This document shows, piece after piece, positions 1 to 7,216 of a stretch of DNA of 16,853 nt. Location: assembly GCA_964597075.1 (NCBI GenBank), contig CAZQXC010000047.1, positions 1-16,853 of the forward strand. The letters are read 5' to 3'. Under the pieces are notes generated by a model. That model had not been told where the DNA came from, did not search any database, and saw only the letters and a program-made list of their open reading frames with translations. The position numbers were made by a program, and so were the translations under genes. This DNA comes from UBA2336 sp964597075. GTDB lineage: Bacteria; Bacteroidota; Bacteroidia; Cytophagales; Cyclobacteriaceae. The stretch's first letter is position 1. The number at the start of each line of letters is the position of its first letter.

Positions 1-51
1 AGGATGGAAACGTTCAGCACCAAAAGCCAGAACTTCCTACCGCTGGATTTC

Positions 52-951
52 TTACTTTTTTAATATTTTTTCGTAGGTAGCCCGATTCGTTGGATCCATG
101 GTGGTGATCAGGTCATAGGCTTCTTTGCGCACATTTAATTCTCCTTCTGAAAACAAATTGGCCAATTCTTGTGATTTAGTATCAAAAAATGAAATGAGGA
201 TAATTGCATTGGGATTAATATCGCGGGCTTTTTTTATATCCTTTAATCCCTTTAGGATGATTAGCCTGCTGTTATCCGGGTCTTTCTCATAGGTATCAAG
301 TGCCAGGCGATGGTAGGTATAAGCATTTTTACGAACATCAGTGAATTGGGGATTTATCAGATTTTCATTTAGCCAGTATCGGTTTCGAATACTGCCTACT
401 GGCTGCCATCCTGCCTGATTGGAAGATTGGGCATTATTTATAACCTGAAGGGCACGTTGGAAGTATAAGGTGCCGCCAAGTTCACTGAAAGTATCATAGT
501 CCATGCCTAAAATTGTATAGGCATAGTACGCCAGCATGGAGGTAATATTAGAGGTGAAATTATTGTCATTAAATTCAAGGGGTATTGTTTCCAGGTATTG
601 AAAATCCCACTCCCGGTCAGCAAAGTTGAAAATAAGACTATTGTAATTCGTGTTATAGACAGGACGTGCGGCCTGAACCTGCACAGAAGCATTGAACACA
701 CCTATGGCTGGCATATCGTTGATGTTAATTAAAATGCTGCAATTTATTTTTTCATGGACCAGGTAATTTTCATTTGTCCATTTTCGTGTATTAAGAAACT
801 GCTGGAAAGCATTTTTCATGTCTGTAAATACAGCCCGATCGGTGGTTTGTACTCTTGGACCAACATTAATAGTAACGATGCAATTTATTTCCTGAGCTCG
901 AAGTGAAGCTCCTATCAAAAGTATGAATATGTACAGCGCCAGACTACGCAT
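52..951 (-). CDS. porD: DUF4835 / PorD-like type IX secretion protein
   Basis: A 299-residue exported protein. An N-terminal signal peptide (MRSLALYIFILLIGASLRAQ) ends near residue 20, and the mature protein starts EINCIVTINV. Blocks that I recognise from the DUF4835 family are the KWTNE segment, the INCSILINI strand, QVQAARPVYN, LIFNF, the SMLAYYAYTILGMDYDTF helix, the GGTLYFQRAL block and a C-terminal helical part. Bacteroidota members are annotated as PorD, a periplasmic or outer-membrane-associated component linked to type IX secretion; its exact role is not well defined. I chose the ATG at 951 over a TTG at 966 because it begins a clean signal peptide. It overlaps the coaBC stop by 8 nt (ATGCGTAG), so the two are translationally linked. 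It is the last gene of the bamD-rpoZ-coaBC-porD run. The family call is strong; the mechanistic role rests on family annotation. Confidence 0.87.
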   Translation of the reverse strand: MRSLALYIFILLIGASLRAQEINCIVTINVGPRVQTTDRAVFTDMKNAFQQFLNTRKWTNENYLVHEKINCSILININDMPAIGVFNASVQVQAARPVYNTNYNSLIFNFADREWDFQYLETIPLEFNDNNFTSNITSMLAYYAYTILGMDYDTFSELGGTLYFQRALQVINNAQSSNQAGWQPVGSIRNRYWLNENLINPQFTDVRKNAYTYHRLALDTYEKDPDNSRLIILKGLKDIKKARDINPNAIILISFFDTKSQELANLFSEGELNVRKEAYDLITTMDPTNRATYEKILKK

Positions 952-2146
952 GTAGTTTTTCAACAATCACCTGTACAATATCTTCTGCTAATTCCTTTTT
1001 ACTTTTTAGGCTAAATGAGCGAACCTGTTGCTGCCGATCAATAATAATGATTTTATTAGTGTCATAGCCAAAACCAGCTCCCGGATCGTTAAGCGAATTG
1101 AGCACAATCAAATCGAAATTCTTTGTTTCGAGTTTTTTTAATGCATTTGCTTTTTCGTTCTCAGTTTCTAGTGCAAATCCAACCATAAATTGATTGTTGG
1201 ATTTTTCCTGCCCTAGCGTGGCCGCAATGTCATGAGTCTTAACTAATTCAATAGAAAGGGTTTTATCTTTCTTTTTGATTTTCTGCTCTGCTTTGCTAGC
1301 AGGTCTATAGTCGGCTACTGCTGCTGCAAAAACGGCAATATCAGTTTTAGGGAATATATCAATGCAGGCAGTATACATTTCTTTGGCTGAAGTTACCTGT
1401 TGAACGTGAATTCCTTTATGAATAGTATCTAAGGATGTCGGCCCGGTAATTAAATGAACTTTCGCGCCTTGCCGGGCGAGTGATTCGGCAAGGGCATACC
1501 CCATTTTTCCAGAGGAATGATTGCCAATAAAACGAACCGGATCAATAGCCTCATAGGTTGGGCCAGCCGTTACCAGCGCAGTTTTGCCGGAAAGGGGTTG
1601 TTTTTTATTAAAGAACTCAGCCAGATAGGTAAGTATTTCTTCGGGCTCTGCCATGCGGCCGGTACCTATAAGTCCACTGGCCAGTTCACCATAAGTCGGA
1701 TTAATAATAAGGTTGCCAAACTGCTTTAGTTTTTCCAGGTTAATTTTTGTGGATGCATGTTGAAGCATATCCAGGTCCATCGCAGGAGCCAGCATAACTG
1801 GGCACCGCGCGGATAGGTACACGGCTACTAAAAGGTTATCACAGATACCATTGGCCATTTTACTCACCGTATTGGCACTTGCCGGAGCAATAATCATGGC
1901 GTCTGCCCAAAGACCTAATTCAACATGATTGTTCCATTGCCCGGTGTTGTCTTTGATGAATTCGGACAATACCGGATTTTTTGATAGGGTGGAAAGGGTG
2001 AGTGGTGTAATGAAATCTTTAGCGGAAGCAGTTAAGATAACTTTTACTTCCGCGCCAGCCTTCACAAGCAAACGTACAAGAAAAGCAGATTTATAAGCAG
2101 CAATGCTACCGGTAATACCAAGTATTATTTTTTTACCGTGCAGCAT
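944..2146 (-). CDS. coaBC: Bifunctional CoaBC (phosphopantothenoylcysteine decarboxylase / phosphopantothenate-cysteine ligase)
   Basis: A 400-residue cytoplasmic enzyme carrying two successive steps of coenzyme A synthesis: ligation of cysteine to 4'-phosphopantothenate (CoaB) and FMN-dependent decarboxylation to 4'-phosphopantetheine (CoaC). The CoaC half covers about residues 1-180: GITGSIAAYK (10-19), the catalytic-His motif NNHVELG (His74), PASANT (88-93), PAMDLDM (121-127) and ASGLIGTGRMAEP (156-168). The CoaB half covers about 186-400: TAGPT (193-197), DPVRFIGNHSSGKMG (202-216), AAAVADYRP (274-282) and KIKKK (289-293). Length is normal for the fusion. Two CoaC positions differ from the E. 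coli Dfp motifs: Asp124 replaces the Asn of PxMNxxM, and Ser157 replaces the Cys of ACGxxGxGR. It starts 9 nt after the rpoZ stop and overlaps porD. Confidence 0.96.
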   Translation of the reverse strand: MLHGKKIILGITGSIAAYKSAFLVRLLVKAGAEVKVILTASAKDFITPLTLSTLSKNPVLSEFIKDNTGQWNNHVELGLWADAMIIAPASANTVSKMANGICDNLLVAVYLSARCPVMLAPAMDLDMLQHASTKINLEKLKQFGNLIINPTYGELASGLIGTGRMAEPEEILTYLAEFFNKKQPLSGKTALVTAGPTYEAIDPVRFIGNHSSGKMGYALAESLARQGAKVHLITGPTSLDTIHKGIHVQQVTSAKEMYTACIDIFPKTDIAVFAAAVADYRPASKAEQKIKKKDKTLSIELVKTHDIAATLGQEKSNNQFMVGFALETENEKANALKKLETKNFDLIVLNSLNDPGAGFGYDTNKIIIIDRQQQVRSFSLKSKKELAEDIVQVIVEKLHA

Positions 2147-2155
2147 CGCTGGTTA

Positions 2156-2479
2156 TCATTGTTCTGTAGTAGTCTCTGTTTCTTCGCGTAAGCGGTGATT
2201 CAATTTTCCCTCTAAAAATTCTTCTGTTGCCGTATTAGTAGGTTTAGGCATGCGCTCGTAGAATTTTGAGATCTCAATTTGCTCACGATTTTCAAACACC
2301 TCTTCCAGGTTATCAACGGTAGTAGCGAATTCTGCCAATTTACTGTTAAGTTCTTCTTTTATGTTAACAGCAATCTGGCGTGCGCGCTTAGAAATAACCA
2401 CTACCGATTCGTAAAGATTACCGGTTGGTTCCGCAATTTTTTCAAGGTCGCGGGTAACAATAGAAGGTTGAATAGCCAT
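2156..2479 (-). CDS. rpoZ: DNA-directed RNA polymerase omega subunit, Bacteroidota type
   Basis: A 107-residue small protein with the omega/Rpb6 signature near the N terminus: the GNLYESVVVISKRARQIAVN stretch, containing the Tyr-Glu pair and the K-R-A-R-Q-I helix that packs on the beta' subunit. The C-terminal half is charged and poorly conserved, ending in a Glu/Thr-rich tail, as is usual for the divergent Bacteroidota form. The role is assembly and stability of core RNA polymerase. It lies 5 nt downstream of bamD and 9 nt upstream of coaBC, the conserved bamD-rpoZ-coaBC order of this phylum, which supports the call. The open frame antisense to it is a shadow. Confidence 0.88.
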   Translation of the reverse strand: MAIQPSIVTRDLEKIAEPTGNLYESVVVISKRARQIAVNIKEELNSKLAEFATTVDNLEEVFENREQIEISKFYERMPKPTNTATEEFLEGKLNHRLREETETTTEQ

Positions 2480-2484
2480 AATAA

Positions 2485-3297
2485 TTATGTATTTAAGTTT
2501 TTAAATTTAGTAAGTTTTTCAAGACTGTCAGTATACATTTTTTCAGCATCCTTTAAGAAAGCACTGCTTGGATAGCGATCAATAAATTCGATATAAATGT
2601 TCACTACTTCCTGATAGCGTTCACGCTGTTTTGTGTAAATACTTTGCTCTGCAAGTTGGTATTGTGAAGCGATAATCAGGTAACGCGCCTCTTCCAGATG
2701 TTTGGAGTCTGGAAAGTTATCCTGAAAATTCTTTAGCGCCACTACAGCTGCCTTGTACTGACGCATCCGATAATATTGTTTTGCATTATCAAAACCTTTT
2801 TGATCCAACCTGTCCTGGGTAGTAAAAATTACATCCAAAGCCTGCTCCCTGTATTTACTGGTTGGGTAGCGGTTCAGAAATTCCTGCATCGAGGCCATGG
2901 CTTCTATACTGCCGGTCTGGTCAAGGTTTGAGCCTGGTGACGATTTGAAAAGCGAATACGCATACATATACCTGGCTTCTTCTGAAAGACCACTACGTCC
3001 GTACGTTTCATAAAAAGCTCGGAATTGCTCAGATGCCAATAGATAAAGCCTTTCATGGTACTGGCAATACGCCAGGTAAAACTGGGCTTTTTCGGCCTCC
3101 GGTAATCCCCTGATGATTGGCATAACCTGTTCCAATAAAACGGAGGCCTTATAAAAATCTCTTTTATCGTAATACCTCATAGCGGCCTCGTATTTCACGC
3201 GCCAATCTGGGTTTTTCTCAATTTTCCTGAACTTGCTGCATGAAACTGCTAAAAGCAGTAGAAGAAACAGAGTAATTCTAGACGATGGTATCCGCAT
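2485..3297 (-). CDS. bamD: Outer-membrane assembly lipoprotein BamD
   Basis: A 270-residue lipoprotein of the beta-barrel assembly (BAM) complex, which together with BamA inserts outer-membrane proteins. The start ATG at 3297 gives the type II signal peptide MRIPSSRITLFLLLLLAVSC with the acylated Cys at residue 20. An in-frame GTG 24 nt upstream (3321) would put eight extra residues, including two cysteines, before the signal. The mature part is a string of TPR helices: the YEAAMRYYDKRDFYKASVLL unit, the AQFYLAYCQYHERLYLLASE unit, the YMYAYSLFKSSPGSNLDQT segment (conserved YxxA), and later AVVALKNFQDNFPDS and YIEFIDRYPSS units. The residues after the Cys (SKFRK) show no acidic surface-export signal, so it probably faces the periplasm. 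It is first in the bamD-rpoZ-coaBC-porD run and has its own -7-like box upstream. Confidence 0.93.
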   Translation of the reverse strand: MRIPSSRITLFLLLLLAVSCSKFRKIEKNPDWRVKYEAAMRYYDKRDFYKASVLLEQVMPIIRGLPEAEKAQFYLAYCQYHERLYLLASEQFRAFYETYGRSGLSEEARYMYAYSLFKSSPGSNLDQTGSIEAMASMQEFLNRYPTSKYREQALDVIFTTQDRLDQKGFDNAKQYYRMRQYKAAVVALKNFQDNFPDSKHLEEARYLIIASQYQLAEQSIYTKQRERYQEVVNIYIEFIDRYPSSAFLKDAEKMYTDSLEKLTKFKNLNT

Positions 3298-3304
3298 AAG
3301 CCCG

Positions 3305-3312
3305 CAAATATA
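3305..3312 (-). promoter_or_regulatory. Putative -7 box (TATATTTG) of the bamD operon
   Basis: Read on the minus strand this is TATATTTG, an exact match to the Bacteroidota -7 consensus TAnnTTTG, ending 7 nt before the bamD ATG. The upstream half is weak: about 20 nt upstream there is TTTT rather than TTTG. If real, the mRNA leader would be only a few nucleotides. Confidence 0.45.
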
Positions 3313-3376
3313 GCATATCACATGAAATCATTAAAACGATTGAAATTGCGATTACCTTATAGCAGAAAATGAAAAA

Positions 3377-4084
3377 TTAACGTTTTACAATGAGTTTTCG
3401 GGTCATCACCCCCTCATTGTCCAAATACAGCGTATAGAAGTAAATTCCAGCCGTAAATTCATCGGCTCTGATTTTGACTTTACTGTCAAAAAATGGTAGC
3501 TCATACTCCGATAAAGCACTTCCTAAAATGTTATGAATCACAATTTTAGCCTTCACTTCATCCGCTAAAAGGCGGTATTCGATGTGGGCAAAGTCAGTAA
3601 CCGGATTGGGATAAACATCATGAATAATAATAAAGCGGGATGAGTAAATGTCGTTTTTAACGGGTTTCTCCTCTATACTAAAATTTAATTCTATCCCGTA
3701 TGATTCAAGTTGGTTTGCTTTGTTGTAGACGATATACTTTACTGTACTGAATCCCGGAACTAACCCTGCTTCCAGTGCCAATGCTAAATTTTGAATGGTT
3801 TGACTCGGTTCGATTCGTAGCGTAAAGTCCTCAGGCTGTTCGTTTTCACAGTTTCCAGTAGGACATATGAAGCTTTTTTGGGTGCTACCAATTTGTGATG
3901 CTTCCTTTGTAATAATCACGGTAATAGCTTTGTCGGACGTGTTCCGGATCTGAATCGGAACTTTGATAAGCTCGCCTATATAGCCCTTGTAATTCTCTGA
4001 TATCCCAACGAGTTCAAAGCTTTGGGCTTGAATGATGAGGGTACTGAGTAAAACACTATAAGCCAGGAGTAGAGTCTTCTTCAT
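3377..4084 (-). CDS. Small secreted protein with type IX C-terminal sorting domain
   Basis: A 235-residue protein with a signal peptide (MKKTLLLAYSVLLSTLIIQA, cleavage near residue 20), one beta-rich region (about 22-140) and a type A type IX sorting domain (about 156-235). The sorting domain is clear: VYPNPVTDFAHIEY (157-170), IHNILGSAL (183-191), the TAGIYFYTLY strand (211-220) and the terminal KLIVKR. Such domains direct a periplasmic intermediate through the type IX translocon and are removed at the cell surface. The front part looks like an Ig-like beta sandwich, with VPIQIRNTSDKAITV strands and two cysteines (CPTGNC, Cys74 and Cys79) that could form a small disulfide loop. I see no enzymatic motif, so function is unknown. 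It is on the same strand as bamD, 79 nt upstream of the bamD ATG, and follows the OstA-like gene. Confidence 0.85.
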   Translation of the reverse strand: MKKTLLLAYSVLLSTLIIQAQSFELVGISENYKGYIGELIKVPIQIRNTSDKAITVIITKEASQIGSTQKSFICPTGNCENEQPEDFTLRIEPSQTIQNLALALEAGLVPGFSTVKYIVYNKANQLESYGIELNFSIEEKPVKNDIYSSRFIIIHDVYPNPVTDFAHIEYRLLADEVKAKIVIHNILGSALSEYELPFFDSKVKIRADEFTAGIYFYTLYLDNEGVMTRKLIVKR

Positions 4085-4174
4085 AAATTAATTGTATGAA
4101 GTTTTTCAAAATTTAGCTTTTTTAGCCGCATTTCATAGGAAAAGCCTTAAAATTTATAAGAAGGTAACAATAAT

Positions 4175-5713
4175 TTAAAGTTGGCTTCGTTCGGGCCGGT
4201 CCTCAGGCAAAAGGTCTTTCTTCTTTACCACATCTTCTTTAGCTGGCCGGTTATCGATTCTCCATTCAAAACCACCTAAAAGCATATCGTCTTCTTTTAG
4301 CTCATGGGGAGGAATAAAATCGGCTTCCGGCTTAACATAAAAACTGAGGTTATTTACGCGGGCCTCTTTAAACCGGATAATAATGTTGCTGCAGATTATT
4401 TTGTTCATTCCCATGAGTAAACTGGTTTTGTCCTCCAGGGCAAAATAAATACTCTCACCGTTTCCTTCTACGTTAACCTGATGAAGTTGATTATTTTTAA
4501 ATAACGCTGTCATCTTTCGTCCCTTAATCTGGTTGAAATTTTTGAGCGTATCTGTAGAGATGACAAAAGAATTAGCAACAAGAAAAATTTTACTGATGGT
4601 GTTGTTCTCAATAAGCATGCTGATAGTATCAGCCGTCATTTGGTTCCCTGCCGTCCATAGTGCAGGCGCTCTGTATAAGAGCATAATCGAATCTGCCTGG
4701 CGATATTCTAAGGAGTCGGCAAGCCCCTGAATATCATTTTTGAAAATCTTTACATTTTCATACGCCAATAACCTTTTTTTAGCAGGATCTTCACTATCTA
4801 TAGAGACCAATGTATCTGCCGACATGAACAATGTATCGCCTTCATCGGTCACTTTAGTAAGCCAAGCGTTTGTAAAAACTTTCGCAATATTATTTCGCTT
4901 ATCGAAAAGGGCATCATCACCATAAATAATCAGGTTTTCTTCTTTGTGTGTCATCACCACATTACCTGCTAGGGTGTAGAACTTCCGCAGATCGTCCAGC
5001 TTTATTTTATTTCCGGTTAAGGTATAGGATTGCGACTCCGCCTGACCTTGCTTGATATCGGATTGCTGAGCTTGTGTGTCGTACTCACCGCCTTCATACA
5101 CAAATGTATTTCCCTCTTTATCTACCACGGTAGTTTCTGTTCTGAAGTAGATAATTTTTGTTCGTGAGTTGTATTGAAGTGAGTCAGATTTCATATTATA
5201 ATCTGGATTTACTACCACCACATTTTTTTTGAAAGAGGCAATGTTTGAGCCTACCTGGTAGTATCCTTTGTTGCTGGTGAGTACGTTAATGCTGTCAACC
5301 AGTCGGCCCTGGTTAAAATAATAGGCTTCATTCTTTACCCGATCAAAATCAAGATAATCTGTATAAAGGGTGGCCATAGCAAGTTTGGTGAAAACAACGT
5401 TGTTACGAAGTTTGGCCATTCTGGTATTGCCGTTGTACTCTGCGCGTGAAGAAGTAATGGTTACGGAATCGCCTTCGAGTATTCGTACATGTCCAAAAGC
5501 CTCCACAATGTTTTTACCTCTGAAAAAAAGGGCAGAGTCGCAATAGATGATGGTTTTACTTTGTTCAAAGATGACGTTACCGAGTACCCGGTCAAACCTT
5601 TCGCCATCCTTTACACCCCCAATAAGCCGATCTGCTTGCTTTAAGGTTACTTTGTTTTGAGCCCATAGCGATCCGGAAGAGATAAGGATTATTAAGAGGA
5701 AACATGAGCGCAT
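4175..5713 (-). CDS. OstA/LptA-like periplasmic protein (OstA_2 type)
   Basis: A 512-residue exported protein whose OstA-type beta-jellyroll repeats resemble LptA and the LptD N-terminal domain, which form the periplasmic bridge carrying LPS to the outer membrane. Signal peptide: MRSCFLLIILISSGSLWAQ. The first repeat block (about 41-110) reads DRVLGNVIFEQSKTIIYCDS, then ALFFRGKNIVEAFGHVRI, a typical unit with conserved CDSA. Further repeats follow, for example FYTLAGNVVMTH and LIIYGDDALFDKRNNIAKVF. No C-terminal LptD barrel is evident. The C terminus is hydrophilic (KKKDLLPEDRPERSQL). I used the ATG at 5713 rather than the upstream start at 5758, since the latter adds 15 residues before an otherwise perfect signal peptide and would overlap the divergent promoter. 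A lipid-transport role is inferred from the fold family; the length of about 500 residues is usual for the Bacteroidota form. Confidence 0.86.
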   Translation of the reverse strand: MRSCFLLIILISSGSLWAQNKVTLKQADRLIGGVKDGERFDRVLGNVIFEQSKTIIYCDSALFFRGKNIVEAFGHVRILEGDSVTITSSRAEYNGNTRMAKLRNNVVFTKLAMATLYTDYLDFDRVKNEAYYFNQGRLVDSINVLTSNKGYYQVGSNIASFKKNVVVVNPDYNMKSDSLQYNSRTKIIYFRTETTVVDKEGNTFVYEGGEYDTQAQQSDIKQGQAESQSYTLTGNKIKLDDLRKFYTLAGNVVMTHKEENLIIYGDDALFDKRNNIAKVFTNAWLTKVTDEGDTLFMSADTLVSIDSEDPAKKRLLAYENVKIFKNDIQGLADSLEYRQADSIMLLYRAPALWTAGNQMTADTISMLIENNTISKIFLVANSFVISTDTLKNFNQIKGRKMTALFKNNQLHQVNVEGNGESIYFALEDKTSLLMGMNKIICSNIIIRFKEARVNNLSFYVKPEADFIPPHELKEDDMLLGGFEWRIDNRPAKEDVVKKKDLLPEDRPERSQL

Positions 5714-5718
5714 GGCGC

Positions 5719-5726
5719 CAAAATTA
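5719..5726 (-). promoter_or_regulatory. Putative -7 box (TAATTTTG) of the OstA-like gene
   Basis: On the minus strand TAATTTTG matches TAnnTTTG exactly and ends 5 nt before the chosen ATG. About 20 nt further upstream is TTTTTA, a poor fit to TTTG. The transcript would start at or within a few nucleotides of the ATG. Confidence 0.4.
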
Positions 5727-5769
5727 ACCAAAAAGTTGCTGTGTGCTAAAAACCTCATGTCGGGCGCTG

Positions 5770-5777
5770 TATCTTTG
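5770..5777 (+). promoter_or_regulatory. Putative -7 box (TATCTTTG) of tilS
   Basis: TATCTTTG matches TAnnTTTG exactly and ends 4 nt before the GTG start of tilS at 5782. No convincing TTG lies about 20 nt upstream. It supports the GTG at 5782 over the upstream in-frame GTG at 5743, which would place this box inside the gene. Confidence 0.4.
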
Positions 5778-5781
5778 GTCC

Positions 5782-7104
5782 GTGCAAGAGCAATTTCTGA
5801 ACCATATTGATAAGTATAAGCTCTTTAAAGAGGAACAGCGCATTCTTCTGGCGGTAAGTGGCGGGCTGGATTCTATAGTCATGCTGAAGTTGTTTATGGA
5901 GGCGGGATTTCAAATAGGAATTGCTCACTGTAACTTCCAGCTCAGGGGCAAAGAATCGGATGAGGACGAAAGGTTTGTGAGGGACTACTGCAAAAAACAT
6001 AACCTGCCTTTCTTCCATAAGCGGTTCAATACAGTGGAGTATGCGCGTGAAAACCGTATTTCCAAACAAATGGCCGCCCGCGAACTTCGCTATGCATGGT
6101 TTGCCGAAGTATTGGATCAGGAGGGGTTTGATTTAATAGCAACAGCCCACCAATTAAACGATTCGATTGAGACCATCCTTCTAAACTGGATTAATGGAAG
6201 TTCATTGGAGGGCTTTACAGGCATCCCCGTTAGGAATGGAAAGATTATTCGTCCGTTGTTGTACGCTACCCGCGCGGATCTTGAGCACTATGCAAAAAAT
6301 AACAACCTTGAGTGGCGGGAGGACTCCAGCAACAGTACCACCGATTATCAACGAAATTTTATTCGTCATAAGATCACACCCTTGTTATATGAACTGAATC
6401 CCTCAATGGAAAATACAGTTCAGCGTGGACTGAATAAACTGGCTGGGGAAAAGGAGTTTTTTGAGTTGGCTTTTGAGAAGTGGAAGAATGAGTATGTAGA
6501 TCATGCTTTGGAAAAAATCACAATAGGCAAGGGAGCATTCGAACGGTTACCTCATGGTGCTTCTATACTTCACCGGTTAATTAATCACCTCGGCTTTAAC
6601 TACGATGTCTGTGTTTCTATTTTGGAAGCCCTTCACGGTCAGTCCGGTAAGAAATTCATAGGCGCGGCTCATGATTTGGTTATTGATCGCGATGAACTGA
6701 TCCTGATTCCGAAAGTTGATTTATGGAAGGATGTAAGCATTCAGGAAGGACAACGTCAGGTAATAATGGGATCTTGGTGCATGGAGTTAATGGAAGCTGG
6801 GGCATTCCATACTACTGACAACCTGGAAGCTGTAGTGGATGTTGATAAGATCAAATTTCCCCTGGTGTGGAGATCATGGAAATCAGGAGATGTATTTTAT
6901 CCCCTGGGTATGGAACACCGGAAAAAAGTAAGTGATCTGTTAATTGACGAGAAAGTGTCCATGGCGGAAAAGAGTAGGGTTACGGTACTGGAGTCGGAAG
7001 GGCAGATCATCTGGGTGGTTGGTCACCGGATTGATAATCGATACAAGGTAACATCAGAAACACGGAAACTAGTCCGGTTTTTGGTCACCCCATATTTTGC
7101 CTGA
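5782..7104 (+). CDS. tilS: tRNA(Ile)-lysidine synthase TilS
   Basis: A 440-residue cytoplasmic enzyme that converts C34 of the CAU-anticodon tRNA-Ile to lysidine using ATP and lysine, so that it reads AUA codons; essential in most bacteria. The PP-loop ATPase signature AVSGGLDS lies at residues 24-31. Family blocks follow: IAHCNFQLRGKESDEDE, the ATAHQLNDSIETILLNWINGS helix pair, GFTGIPVRNGKIIRPLL, and the WREDSSN..YQRNFIRHKI segment. The C-terminal TilS domain is present (WRSWKSGDVFYPLGM and VSDLLIDEKV to the end), so this is the long form. The GTG at 5782 is preferred because homologues begin just before the QEQFLNHIDKYKLF helix; a GTG at 5743 would add 13 unlikely residues. The gene is divergent from the OstA-like gene, with 68 bp between starts. 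Confidence 0.95.
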   Translation: MQEQFLNHIDKYKLFKEEQRILLAVSGGLDSIVMLKLFMEAGFQIGIAHCNFQLRGKESDEDERFVRDYCKKHNLPFFHKRFNTVEYARENRISKQMAARELRYAWFAEVLDQEGFDLIATAHQLNDSIETILLNWINGSSLEGFTGIPVRNGKIIRPLLYATRADLEHYAKNNNLEWREDSSNSTTDYQRNFIRHKITPLLYELNPSMENTVQRGLNKLAGEKEFFELAFEKWKNEYVDHALEKITIGKGAFERLPHGASILHRLINHLGFNYDVCVSILEALHGQSGKKFIGAAHDLVIDRDELILIPKVDLWKDVSIQEGQRQVIMGSWCMELMEAGAFHTTDNLEAVVDVDKIKFPLVWRSWKSGDVFYPLGMEHRKKVSDLLIDEKVSMAEKSRVTVLESEGQIIWVVGHRIDNRYKVTSETRKLVRFLVTPYFA

Positions 7105-7216
7105 TATCCTTTTTCTTTGGCCTGTCGATTAATAAATTGCCACGCTTTTCAAGCACCATCCGATTTCCGGGGGTAACACATGAAATGAATCAAAAGAACT
7201 TAACCATCATTAGCTT

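Noticed and set aside
1..51. Possible end of another gene before porD
   Set aside because: Short open stretches exist on both strands, but none has a recognisable motif or start; too short to support.
952..966. TTG start for PorD
   Set aside because: Adds five residues before a clean signal peptide; the ATG at 951 overlaps the coaBC stop in the usual coupled way.
3298..3321. Upstream GTG start for BamD
   Set aside because: It would place a cysteine-containing stretch before a complete lipoprotein signal and overlap the -7-like box; the ATG at 3297 is better.
4085..4174. Terminator or promoter between the OstA-like gene and the type IX-sorted gene
   Set aside because: A TAAATTTTG resembling the -7 box has 3 nt instead of 2 in the spacer, and stems are AT-only and short; not convincing.
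7105..7216. Promoter or riboswitch before mdh
   Set aside because: No TAnnTTTG match, no strong stem-loop and no recognisable aptamer; nothing I can support in this gap.
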